This document shows, one piece after another, positions 57,501 to 63,689 of a DNA stretch of 64,000 nucleotides (position 1 is the stretch's first letter; each line of letters starts with the position of its first letter). The notes under the pieces are model-generated. The model saw only the letters and a list, made by a program, of their open reading frames with translations, searched no databases and had not been told where the DNA came from. The stretch lies in NCBI GenBank assembly GCA_029204225.1, contig CM055099.1:46874042-46938041 (forward strand). Direction: 5' to 3'. Made by a program: the position numbers and the translations under genes. Source of the DNA: Diphasiastrum complanatum (Eukaryota > Streptophyta > Lycopodiopsida > Lycopodiales > Lycopodiaceae).

Positions 57501-60074
57501 ACCGGCCGATATTCGTCAGTTGCAGTCTTTCTTAGGTTTTTGTAAGTTCTACCGACGGTTCGTTAGGAACTACAACTGGTTAGCTACTCCTTTGACAGAC
57601 CAGTTACGGGGGTTTAACACTGTGGTTGTTTGGGATGCTGAAGCACAGCATAGTTTTGACCACTTGAAGGAGGCTGTGGCCACAGCTCTAGTGCTCAAGA
57701 TTGGTGATCCCAACAAGCCCTTTGACCTAGAGACGGATGCAAGTGGCATTGTCGTAGGTGCAGTGTTAAGTCAAGAGGGTAGACCTGTTGCCTTTGAAAG
57801 TAGGAAATTGATGCCAGCACAGCAGAGATATCCCACACACGAGCAGGAGTTGTATGCGATCAAAAAGGGCATCGCTTGCAAGTGGGAACCGATGTATCAC
57901 GAAATCCCGTGATCCGGTGAGACCGTCTGACAAGCTGTCAGAGATGTGGTCGCGTAACCGTCGGGGCCCTAGCTGTCAGTGCTAGCCGGCAAGCAGTCGG
58001 GGTGACCAGTTGGTGTCATCGGTAATGACGGGGCATGGGGGTGGTATCTCGTGAGTCACTCACTATTCACAGGTCGCATGCAGTGTGACGCCAAGTGGCC
58101 TGATCAACCACTGGGGGGGGTACCTCGTGTATGTTAACAGGAATAGCAGGTAGTGGACTCAAGAAGGGGGGCACCTATGGTTGGGAGGATCATTCCACAC
58201 ACCGGCCTTCAGGAGTTGAGCAGCTTAGAGAGTTTTGGTTGTTCACATTTATCCTAAGATTGAGGTATCTTAGAATTGCACTAGATTTGGTAATGCAATC
58301 ATGGCACTATATGAGAGGGTGTACTAGGATGCTTCACCTCTGAAGACAATCTTCAATGCCATTGGGATCACACAAGGATCTCCACTCTCTCCTACTCTCT
58401 TTGGATGATATTTTGAGGAGTTGGAAGCATACTTTCACCAAAATGGTGGTATTGGTAGTAGGCTACTAGATATACCTATATCCATACTATTTTATGTAGA
58501 TGTGGTTTTGATCTCTCTCTGGAAAGGAGTTACAGCAAAATATCGACAAATTATAGAGTTTCTGCCAAGATAGGGGATTGGACGTTGATGTAAAAGACCA
58601 AAGTCATCATTTTCAATACATCAAGATCTCTAAATAAGAGGACAGACTTTTACATTGGTGAGCCAAATTAGAGGTGGTCTCTTCCTACACATACCAAGGG
58701 AAAGCTTTTAGTGCAACAAACCTTTGGTATGAAGCAAGCAACTGTCAATCATTTGAAGGACTAGTCTTCCTTAGTCGACATGAAAATTTTTGCTTCATAT
58801 GGCATATACAAGGTACGAGGATTACATGTCATCCGCTGACACAATGGTCACACCTACAACTTTATATGCAGCAAAGGCATGGTGCACATGGCCTACTGAA
58901 CCTCATTTCGCCTATCTCCAAGTAATTAATATATCACACATGGGTGTAGGGTAACCCATCAATTCCACACTAGATCATCCTAGCAGAGTCACCAAATCCA
59001 CCAATACAACTAGATGTCATTTTCCAACTACTCATCTACTTCCAAAGAGTCATGGCTTTGAAGATAATGATGAGGGTATCCATCGATTGCACTTACATCA
59101 TCTGAAGAGCATCATGCAATGGTCATCATCTATCTTGTCTCATATAAGCTTATGCCTAGTGAATTCTATTGGCATATCCTTCTCATGTCATCCAAGGGGA
59201 ACCCACTCTCGTATCAAGTGGCCAGGTATGCTCGGATTTATATAGGCACGGAGTATGGGCATGCCAACTAGGGGGTCAAAAAGGACACATTTTCTCAAAA
59301 AAGGAGGTAAATGGGATGCTATTCTGCCACATTATCTAGTTGTCGAGTTGGAGTTCCAGGAGGAACAAATTTGTCAATTTCGTACATTGGAAGAGGTGGA
59401 GATACAAAAGCTATTTATCTTCTATTGTTCGATCTACCATGACATCAAAGGTATCACCACATGTTCAAAGATCCACCCATTACTCTTCGCTCCTTGATCT
59501 TGCATGAGGACCAGAGATGCATCCTTCATGTTACAAGAGATGTTCCAACTTTGAGACAGCAAATGTCACCCTCCTTACTCTAGGGCTTTGGTGCAAAGAT
59601 CCACCCATAACTCTTCGCTCCTTTTACTCTAAGGGTTTGGTGCAATCTTATGTCACAATATTACCTAACAATTGCCCCCAACAAAGGGAACCACAATCTC
59701 AAACTCACAAGATGATGCAAATATGCCAACAAGGCATCAAGACAGGTGATGTCAACATCAGCCACCATGTGCCTAAGTTTCAAGTGAATTGTACACACAG
59801 GCATATACCCCAATCTATCACTATTATGACACAATCTTTCGCCATGATCACATCATTCCTTAGACACCTTGAGTTAGATAGATGAGGATGCATCCTAGGA
59901 TATCGTCGCAAACAAATAAACATCTTATTTGCATGTACTTTGCTAATAATACTGGCCACACACAGATTAAGTAGCTCTAGTTTCTGTTTCTATTTCATGT
60001 TTCATACACATTTGTAGGCAGAGAATTTGATGGATTACTTGGTAGAAAACATTCTGAATGTTCTACTTGGTGTA

Positions 60075-60149
<75 letters not shown>

Positions 60150-61983
60150 ATAGCAAACCCCAAGATTGATAGTAGATGAGTTACTGTACTTACTCATATG
60201 CTTGATCCCAATTTCCTTTCTCAATCCCAAGAGACACTTCCTCTTTAGATAGTATCACAATATGCTTGAACAATCGTCCATACAACATCCGCCATCCAAT
60301 AAGTGTATGGTTTGAAGGCAATGAATACTTGAGTATAAGAACAATATTCCCAAAATACTCTCTCCACTTGAGCCAATTAGCCATATCATTTTGAACTGCA
60401 GAAGATTCGTCAATCCCTAGATATACTGATGCCAATGTTGAGGGTACAAATTGCTTGTGATCTGAGTTGTACAGTGAAGGTATCACCCTATCAAGCTCTA
60501 GTGATAGCAGCCTTGGCTGAAGGTATCCAACCGACACTAGGTCTTGAAGCCAAGCAACTGTGGCTTGCAGATCTTGCACTGTAAGATAGCCCTCTTCAGT
60601 CATTCTGTGACTCAAATGAAGAATTTTTTCAAAAAGAGTTCGCTTACTCGATCTCCAAGATATAAGAAGATTAACAAGCCGATGCATATTGCGCATTTCC
60701 TTCCCATCTTCAGAAGATGAGGATTGTTCCAGTCTATCTTTTCGGTATATTGTTGGAGGATATACAACAAGCATTCCTCCAATCTCCCACAGGATCCTTT
60801 GTGCCCAGTAACCTCTCACAATGTCAGCAGAGCTTGAACTGAATGAGACTGGAAGCATGAGCACACAGAATGCTGGAGAATGGAACAAGGTGTTTAGTGA
60901 GTTAACAGGGACCATGGTACCTTGTGGAAGAGCAACTGAAGGAGCAGCAGGATCAAACTCTATATTTACAGGCTCCCGCTCGGATCTACGAGTGTAGTAA
61001 AAAAAGGAATCTACATCTGGACGACCATTGTCAATCCCTTGCTGTATGAATTGCTTTCCAGGTGGAGCTTCATTATACGAAATCTCTGGAGCATTCTTGC
61101 TGACCATACTCAGTGGAAAACCCCTTGGCCACATGGATTGCTGTCCAAAATGAACAAAGGGGTTGATCAGTGTGCGATTGTGAACCATGCGATATTGCAG
61201 AATAGGTTCTCTTCGGCTCTCAGGACCCGTTATCTCAACATCAAATACCCTGTGAAGAGTTCCTTGTATCACCGAAGCCCTGGCATCAGCATCATAGATC
61301 TTCTTTGCACCGTGCTGAATCGCAAAAAGGTAACCCATGTTCTTCCTTCCAGATGAACTTTCGCTAATGTAAGAATGAATTCTGTAGCCTAGCGCTGACT
61401 GATACTGCGTAGACAAAAATATTACCCCTGGAACGTTCCAGCTATTAGAGGCCTTAAAATCTCCCAGAGCTAGGACCTGCCAACCATCGAGCTTTGCCAT
61501 TTCATATATTTCCTGCGTAGGAGATCCTGTTACAGCAACTACGATCCACTTTTCTGCCCTTAGATTTGCATAGGGTCCTTTATCAACCCGCGCATTCACA
61601 TCTCGGAAATCCACAAAAGGATAAGGAATATTCTCGTTTTGTTTTGAGGCAGACTCGATGCATAATAAGGCAGCACTGTCGCTTCGCCTCCTCAGAAGCG
61701 CAAATATGAGAAAACTGGATATAGCAAAGACTACGATAACAATCTTCAAAAGATTTTCCGAGACATATTCACAGAAAGAATCCTTGCCATCTAGCAAATT
61801 GAAAAATGGATTTGCAGTGTCACGTCCACTTTCCTGACCATCCATTTCATCGCTTTCGGTCCCATAATCTTGCTCATTATCGCTGTCGGATTCGGCACTT
61901 TCGCTGCTCTCCACAAGTTTTTTGCCATCCTCTTCCTCGTCTGCCATTTCTAGAGAGGGAGAAGCCCTGCCTTGCACTTGCAT
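39079..61983 (-). CDS. STELLO-like putative glycosyltransferase, three exons
   Basis: Spliced from 61983-60194, 43983-43857 and 39561-39079, giving 799 aa; family members are roughly 770 aa. STELLO proteins (DUF288) are Golgi membrane proteins that bind cellulose synthases and aid assembly and secretion of cellulose synthase complexes in plants. Layout: acidic Ser/Glu/Asp-rich cytosolic N-terminus (1-75), one transmembrane segment (about 79-97, IVIVVFAISSFLIFALL), the conserved luminal N-terminal domain (EKWIVVAV, GYLFAIQHGAKKIYDADAR, ALPQGTMVPVNSLNT, DIVRGYWAQRILWEIGG), then the putative catalytic part with an acidic EDD motif at 616-618 (YLEDDVILNYWN) and a C-terminus ending GDPLLLEVL. All blocks are in family order. 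Exon phases match at both joints. The start MQVQGR aligns with MLVQDR of Arabidopsis STELLO. No internal stop, so it is probably functional. Intron insertions make it span 22.9 kb. Confidence 0.9.
40307..40362. repeat. Perfect 28-bp tandem duplication
   Basis: CTGTACAGTGACTAGTGATA plus TCTGGATT occurs twice in a row. Confidence 0.95.
42255..42435 (-). pseudogene. Gypsy protease C-terminal fragment
   Basis: Minus frame: HLDFEIIELTHFDMVLGKRL then QPTTDFVNHVYKL, paralleling KLDFEITKLAKFDIVLGKRW and QPAIDFKTRIYKF in the Gypsy element at 53744-58247. Only this piece is present. Confidence 0.8.
43857..43983 (-). CDS. STELLO-like gene, exon 2 (127 bp)
   Basis: Found by homology, too short for an ordinary ORF call. 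Acceptor TGGTGCAG|AGC and donor CATCAG|GTTTGA. The first base completes codon 597, then 42 codons: AIPTVFDRYPHADGYLYLED, DVILNYWNLI, RANKNKLWNLHQ. The family has LPKIFDRYSSADGFVFVEDD, then TVLNYWNLLQADKTKLW here, so match and length agree across the whole exon. It carries the EDD motif expected for the metal/nucleotide-sugar site. Confidence 0.92.
44817..45304 (+). pseudogene. Gypsy gag N-terminal part
   Basis: From the ATG at 44817 (MDPVMPSGDGPSSPPPPPEL, then a stop) through a heptad-like ALNSLQNQILEMQSRHAAAE to the gag core KDWHPDIVLSWLDRWNSHFF, then after a frameshift near 45145 AYTWWQDLKA, TTWDAFQEAFKTAFLP. This is the Retrotrans_gag pattern (WW..L and F...F). It is cut by the insertion of a miniature LTR element at 45305. 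Confidence 0.75.
45305..46861 (+). mobile_element. Miniature LTR element (TRIM/SMART-like)
   Basis: Two LTRs face the same way: 45305-46011 (707 bp, TGTTACAGCC to GTCTGACA) and 46318-46861 (TGTTAGAGCC, truncated at its 3' end). Between them are only 306 bp: a primer site TGGTATCAGAGC (46014-46025) two bases after the LTR, a short leader, and a polypurine tract GTGGAAAGGGA before the second LTR. There is no coding capacity. The LTRs carry internal repeats of GGACACTTGG and GTGACACATGTCAG. It inserted into Gypsy gag. The second LTR lost about 158 bp, so a target duplication cannot be verified. Confidence 0.8.
47062..47345 (+). pseudogene. Gypsy protease fragment
   Basis: The plus frame begins with HNFINAKLVQKLKAATAPS, then QAWDQIVPLLPLKIQDHVEL and LDFHIMNLDSVHIIL: the Gypsy protease downstream of the DTGA site. 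The catalytic motif is not recognisable upstream, so the fragment begins inside the domain. Confidence 0.7.
47685..48215 (+). repeat. Degenerate tandem repeats in the Gypsy leader
   Basis: A unit around TGGAGGCTGTCCAGCGCCCT followed by ACTACCCATCACTTTC and a T-rich tail repeats about eight times with a period near 65 bp (for example 47697, 47765, 47831, 48058). Later copies diverge. It follows the primer site and precedes gag. Confidence 0.8.
48614..49062 (+). pseudogene. Gypsy gag N-terminal part
   Basis: The ATG at 48614 gives MATSSSEDPPQSSLDDRFTH, then a heptad-rich RMDHLESRINRVLSSLETIL (coiled coil likely), then a Ser/Pro/Gly/Tyr-rich linker (SPYGYPFGSSVPPPFPP). A frameshift near 48950 moves to the frame encoding HFARDFRDHIQLTTYSGTFN, where the solo LTR interrupts it. 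Confidence 0.65.
49064..49574 (+). mobile_element. Solo LTR inside Gypsy gag, 511 bp
   Basis: TGTGGGAAAG to CCTTCACA, with a TATAAAAGG box at about 49197, a TTCTCTC tandem tract (49229-49272) and a CACACGTGTG palindrome. Gag similarity stops just before it and resumes after it (PPWFDGNILENWFSKLETYF). The flanking bases GAAAG and AAAAA are only partly alike, so the target duplication is decayed or the borders are off by a few bases. Confidence 0.75.
49590..50329 (+). pseudogene. Gypsy gag core
   Basis: Gag core from WFDG (49604) through a stop at 49696 to AALHLDGRAQTWWRVYRSEP, HDLRMAMIYPQWL, NLTAYIDQFTELSYL and LISHFIAGLKDSLRYDV: a canonical Retrotrans_gag domain. A Ser/Pro-rich linker and a damaged zinc knuckle (CESPDHLARDC, first Cys pair incomplete) follow. 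The frame ends at 50329 and overlaps the protease frame. Confidence 0.8.
50250..51023 (+). pseudogene. Gypsy aspartic protease region
   Basis: A 257-codon frame. From about residue 70, SIRLRVRILGREYIALVDTG is followed by STHSFISSYISTRI: an intact DTGS active site. HYDIILGAYWFSSLGTVVVD matches the domain end. The RT that should follow is missing; the last about 30 residues (SMGPLSWRMKSS) are unrelated. Confidence 0.75.
51024..51259. other. Junction sequence, unassigned
   Basis: Short, somewhat G-rich repeats (GAGGGTCGAGCGTCGAGGGT). Nothing recognisable. It lies between a plus-strand and a minus-strand Gypsy fragment. Confidence 0.3.
51260..51800 (-). pseudogene. Gypsy integrase C-terminus with chromo-like tail
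   Basis: The minus-strand translation, across several frames, gives GDRIFLLVPPKS, KVFGPWQIF, VYKLQLSEGCKAHLVFHVSH, LKKCLHGNDSLVGG, DMIDHGPKSILERRQRRLRN and FEFLVAWKGLPLFEVTWE. This is the end of Gypsy integrase; the WKGLPxxExTWE signature is chromodomain-like. Such tails can bind chromatin in chromoviruses. No continuous frame. Confidence 0.75.
51955..52330 (+). pseudogene. Copia integrase fragment
   Basis: FMVFVDDYSKKIWVYLLKNK followed by a broken region and, in another frame, QQNGVAERKNRSIVKTARSM, then a jump to the RT-end wording SECKPISTPYDF. An integrase core with an RT scrap, many stops. Confidence 0.65.
52340..52835 (-). pseudogene. Gypsy protease fragment, minus strand
   Basis: Minus frame 52835-52428: MRMPGQLAGHEVV-like wording with VLFDTGSLHSVIN (DTGS active site intact), VKKLRLTTIPSTYRYTVKMP and NGKGIELWDHTV, then in another frame LDFEITNLA down to about 52350. 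Close to the protease of the element at 53744-58247. It is sandwiched between unrelated plus-strand pieces. Confidence 0.8.
52825..53215 (+). pseudogene. Gypsy integrase core fragment
   Basis: TKIAQFIPTKLTVKASELGQ, LFVEKLFILYGLPNDIVSDY, DSKFTGKFW and SSNHPESDGQTEL: Gypsy integrase core including the second catalytic Asp region (VSDYDSKF; usual VSDRD). After 53065 the frame decays (CETRLVKCLP). Confidence 0.78.
53217..53465 (-). pseudogene. Gypsy gag fragment, minus strand
   Basis: MRATGHTLSLRQRNNSVQVY, YCEILMNFP, YKFIFGSREELRPLVFNEAC and TTLEYAIAKVL parallel the gag at 55457-55690 of the neighbouring element residue for residue in layout. It is cut at both ends, and the integrase piece directly adjoins it. 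Confidence 0.82.
53744..54140 (+). mobile_element. 5' LTR and primer-binding site of the Gypsy element
   Basis: A 383-bp LTR, G/C-richer than its surroundings, with TG...CA ends, followed by TTGGTATCAGAGCC. Near 54112 it lacks about 90 bp present in the 3' LTR; both break points share TTAG, suggesting a microhomology deletion. Confidence 0.88.
54903..55447 (+). pseudogene. Gag N-terminal part of the Gypsy element
   Basis: The likely start at 54903 (MAEDKVDIPSSLVEAMETPP) has a frameshift near 55020 into the frame MDVLEQYMTEMRTMISSLAG, followed by a Ser/Pro-rich linker and the gag core start (TDVVDQWLHKWEEYFDLKRA, WWCKLLKS, WVDFNRSFRAQFIP). A stop TAA at 55445 interrupts gag; the next frame starts 12 bases on. 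Confidence 0.78.
55457..57439 (+). pseudogene. Gag end, protease and RT of the Gypsy element
   Basis: A 660-codon frame. Gag end (ADQYREMLIKIPEEIPKWLV, FGLRAELRPSVLNEGC); zinc knuckle CFFCLGKHLFKDC, one residue shorter than CX2CX4HX4C; protease with DTGSSHNIIN near residue 255 and FDIVLGKRW; RT from PYRMSLKEEEEVRKML through [53 protein letters not shown] to the catalytic FIDDILVYSKS (the usual YxDD is FIDD). The frame stops at 57439 through a one-base shift in YLGH-like wording. An intact polyprotein would mature itself and reverse transcribe element RNA. Confidence 0.88.
57439..57867 (+). pseudogene. RT thumb and RNase H start of the Gypsy element
   Basis: GITVDHAKVVVVKQWPRPAD, IRQLQSFLGFCKFYRRFVRN (RT thumb/connection), then LETDASGIVVGAVLSQEGRP and AFESRKLMPAQQRYPTHEQE LYAIKK (RNase H, first catalytic Asp in TDAS). 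After this the frame runs into LTR sequence (GIACKWEPMYHEIP to 57912), which is not RNase H. Confidence 0.85.
57868..58247 (+). mobile_element. Truncated 3' LTR of the Gypsy element
   Basis: Parallels 53835-54126 of the 5' LTR (GGGCATCGCTTGCAAGTGGG onward), with an additional about 90-bp stretch near 58132-58225. Ends GTTCACA before TSD TTTAT. Confidence 0.88.
58330..59240 (+). pseudogene. LINE (non-LTR) reverse-transcriptase remnant
   Basis: Frames around 58355-58620 give FNAIGITQGSPLSPTLFG, EELEAYFHQNGG and ISILFYVDVVLIS, i.e. the LINE order GIPQG.PLSPTLF ... LLYADDVVLIS. The catalytic (Y/F)ADD reads FYVDV here, so the second Asp is lost. Further on SYTYQGKAFSATN and TTLYAAKAW resemble the YLG..F and LLYGAE.W blocks after the RT. 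Many frameshifts. The left end directly abuts the Gypsy target site, so the Gypsy element may have landed in this LINE. Confidence 0.6.
59241..60076. other. Unassigned intron sequence
   Basis: A partial direct repeat, CAAAGATCCACCCATTACTC at about 59466 and CAAAGATCCACCCATAACTC at about 59595, both followed by TTCGCTCCTT. Open frames at 59255-59497 and 59517-59885 are unrecognised and not supported. Confidence 0.4.
60077..60144. repeat. (CT)~33 microsatellite near the exon 1 donor
   Basis: Reads as a GA repeat on the transcribed strand, about 50 bp inside intron 1 from the donor site. Confidence 0.95.
60194..61983 (-). CDS. STELLO-like gene, exon 1 (residues 1-597)
   Basis: A long open exon of 1790 bp from ATG at 61983 to the donor GA|GTAAGT (GT at 60193-60192). 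It ends two bases into codon 597. It contains the membrane anchor and the luminal N-terminal domain through FGNIVLILKYS and YGRLFKHIVILS. An in-frame second Met (residue 13, MADEEEDG) is an alternative start; I prefer the first because MQVQ matches the family start. Frame-open sequence beyond the donor (to 60190) is intron. Confidence 0.93.
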
Positions 61984-61986
61984 ACC

Positions 61987-62786
61987 TACTCTCTGAGACT
62001 GCTCCCAGAAAACTCGTTGTGAATATCAAATTCGAGTTCGCTACGATCCTTTCCAAATATACTAAAATGATGTGCTTCAATGATTCAATACAAGAACTCC
62101 ATTGACAGGAGATCCAAACAACAAAAACATTGGTCGCTGCTTCTTAAGCGCATTAAGCAGAGGCCATGTGTTTTTGGAACAAACAAAGTTTGGCAGTACG
62201 TACTCTCTGAGACAGTTACTAGAACAGAACTATTCAAATTTGAGTTCTCTAAGATACTTTCCAAACATAGTAGACTGATGTCCTTCAATGATTCAATACA
62301 AGTATGCGAATGACAAAACATCCAAAGAACAAGAACATTAGTCGATGCTCTTAAGCGCATTAAGCAAACGCCATTTGTTTCTTGAACAGATAAAGTTTGG
62401 TAGTACTACTCGCTGAGACTGCTGCAAGAACAGAACTAATTTGCGAATGTCAAATTCGAGTCCACTACGATGCTTTCCAAACATACCAAACTGATGTCCT
62501 TCAACGATTCAATACAATGACAGCAGATCCAAACAATAAGAACATCGCCCGCTGCTTATTAAGCGCATCAAACAAACGCATTTTCTTTCTGGAACAAACA
62601 AAGTTGGGGAATACGTACTCTATGAAACCTCTGCCAGAACAAAACTATTCGTGCATATCAACCTTCAATGATTCAATACAAGAATGCGAATGACAGCAGA
62701 TCCAAAGAACAACAAATTCAGTTGCTACTTTTTGAGCGCATTAAGCAAAATGCCACTTGTTTATTGGAAAAAAACAAAGTTAGGTA
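61987..62786 (-). repeat. Four tandem ~207-bp repeats abutting the STELLO-like start codon
   Basis: Units begin at 61987, 62201, 62407 and 62616, each opening TACTCTCTGAGAC or a variant. They pass through TTCAAATTTGAGTTC-like, TTTCCAAACATA, CTTCAATGATTCAATACAA, ATCCAAACAACAA and TTAAGCGCATTAAGCA, and end near AACAAAGTTTGG. Lengths are 214, 206, 209 and about 171 bp; the fourth lacks an internal block. The array starts 4 bp from the ATG, so the 5' leader or proximal promoter lies in repeat DNA. It is unlike the LTRs in the window. Confidence 0.9.
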
Positions 62787-62884
62787 GAAAAATGAGGGAA
62801 GATACAAAGAAACTCTCATCAGTCGGTCTTGAAGTAAATTTACATTAGAAAAGTGAAGATCTCTAAAAGTAGATCAATAATAAG

Positions 62885-63037
62885 CTAGCGCAGAGAGCAT
62901 CCGACTAGATCTTCAAGAATTTGATACACCAATCTCGCAATCTGCTCCGGCCATGATCGATCTGCAAGAGATGGCGTCAGAACGAAGAAGGATGGGGATG
63001 GTGAGAAGGGTAGTGTGTCCGAGCGCAGTGCAGCCAT
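62885..63037 (-). CDS. Small 50-codon ORF upstream of the STELLO-like gene
   Basis: On the same strand as the gene: MAALRSDTLPFSPSPSFFVL, then TPSLADRSWPEQIARLVYQ, ILEDLVGCSLR and a stop. It lies about 0.9 kb before the main start. It could be an upstream ORF in a long leader, the first exon of a separate gene, or chance. An acceptor-like TCTCTTGCAG occurs inside it. Part of its coding start is repeated at the right window edge (63977-64000). Confidence 0.3.
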   Translation of the reverse strand: MAALRSDTLPFSPSPSFFVLTPSLADRSWPEQIARLVYQILEDLVGCSLR

Positions 63038-63044
63038 GTCACTC

Positions 63045-63256
63045 TTTAGGGTTTTCGCCGACACCCTAAAAGTTGCATGACTGGCCTTTGCCAGTTAATG
63101 GTACCACCTACTGATTGCCACGTGGGCTGCCCATCTGTCCCATGAGCAAATTTTTAAATGGACCAGTAAAATTTCAAGGCCGTATGAAATAGACATGTTA
63201 ACCAAAAGTTAGGGTTCTGCAGCTGGAAAATGAGAGATAAACCCTAAAAGTTAGGG
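63045..63256. promoter_or_regulatory. Cluster of telo-box-like motifs
   Basis: TTTAGGGTTTT (63045), CACCCTAAAAG (63063), GTTAGGGTTC (63208), AAACCCTAAAAG and GTTAGGGG (63239-63256). AAACCCTAA boxes are frequent in plant promoters of broadly expressed genes. Here they lie about 1.1-1.3 kb upstream of the STELLO-like ATG. Function is inferred. Confidence 0.4.
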
Positions 63257-63370
63257 GAAGTTGGAGTAAGAGAGAGCTTCCAGCTTGAAGTTTCATGTGA
63301 CCAATGTATAGTGAGCGTATGACCATCTCGCTTTCGGGCCTTGCCTCTTTCATATGTGCCTTATGAACCC

Positions 63371-63440
63371 AACGGGGTTGGCTTAGTTGGTTGGCTTGGC
63401 ATCCAAAGTTTCTTTGGTCCCAGGTTCGAGCCTCCCCTTG
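63371..63440 (+). mobile_element. tRNA-derived SINE-like element (pol III boxes)
   Basis: An A box TGGCTTAGTTGG (63379-63390) and a B box GGTTCGAGCC (63423-63432) are 32 bases apart, the normal internal promoter arrangement of tRNAs and tRNA-derived SINEs. The sequence does not fold as a standard tRNA by eye (no clear acceptor stem), which favours a SINE head over a tRNA gene. The 3' end is not defined. Confidence 0.5.
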
Positions 63441-63689
63441 GAAACCAAGAAGCATATGTGCCTTACCCATTTGTTTTTTCCCTCCATTTGGGGGCCCTTG
63501 GTGACTCAAATGATTCAAATTGCCTTATGCAAGTATGTCTTTGAAACACTATGCCTTATCATTAGCCCAATGGTGTCGAAGGGGGGTCTCCTTGCCCTTT
63601 CCCAAGGAGGGTGGTTGTGTGATAGTGGGAGCCTAATGTAAAAGGCCTTCCTCTACGTAAGGCCAAATGTTGGTTTACTGTTAAGGCCA

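Larger units (their letters stand above)
53744..58247 (+). mobile_element. Gypsy element with TSD TTTAT, integrase deleted
   Basis: Perfect target duplication TTTAT (53739-53743 and 58248-58252). 5' LTR 53744-54126 (TGTTACGACT to GTTCACA); primer site TTGGTATCAGAGCC begins at 54127 (one-base offset). The 3' LTR 57868-58247 lacks its first about 90 bp and retains an internal about 90-bp segment absent from the 5' LTR. Gag, protease, RT and part of RNase H are present. The rest of RNase H, integrase and the polypurine tract are gone, because RNase H joins the LTR interior directly. The intact duplication shows a once complete insertion in intron 1, opposite to the host gene. Confidence 0.9.
43984..60193 (-). 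other. Intron 1 of the STELLO-like gene (16.2 kb)
   Basis: GT at 60193-60192 and AG at 43985-43984. It contains Gypsy, Copia and LINE sequence on both strands, listed separately, and a (CT)n tract close to the donor. The retroelements can be read as layers of insertion into a once shorter intron. Confidence 0.88.

Noticed and set aside
61039-61356. Plus-strand frames antisense to STELLO exon 1 (also 61806-62105)
   Set aside because: Shadows of a strongly supported exon on the other strand.
63371-63440. A genuine tRNA gene
   Set aside because: Boxes A and B are present but no acceptor stem pairing is evident by eye; called SINE-like instead.
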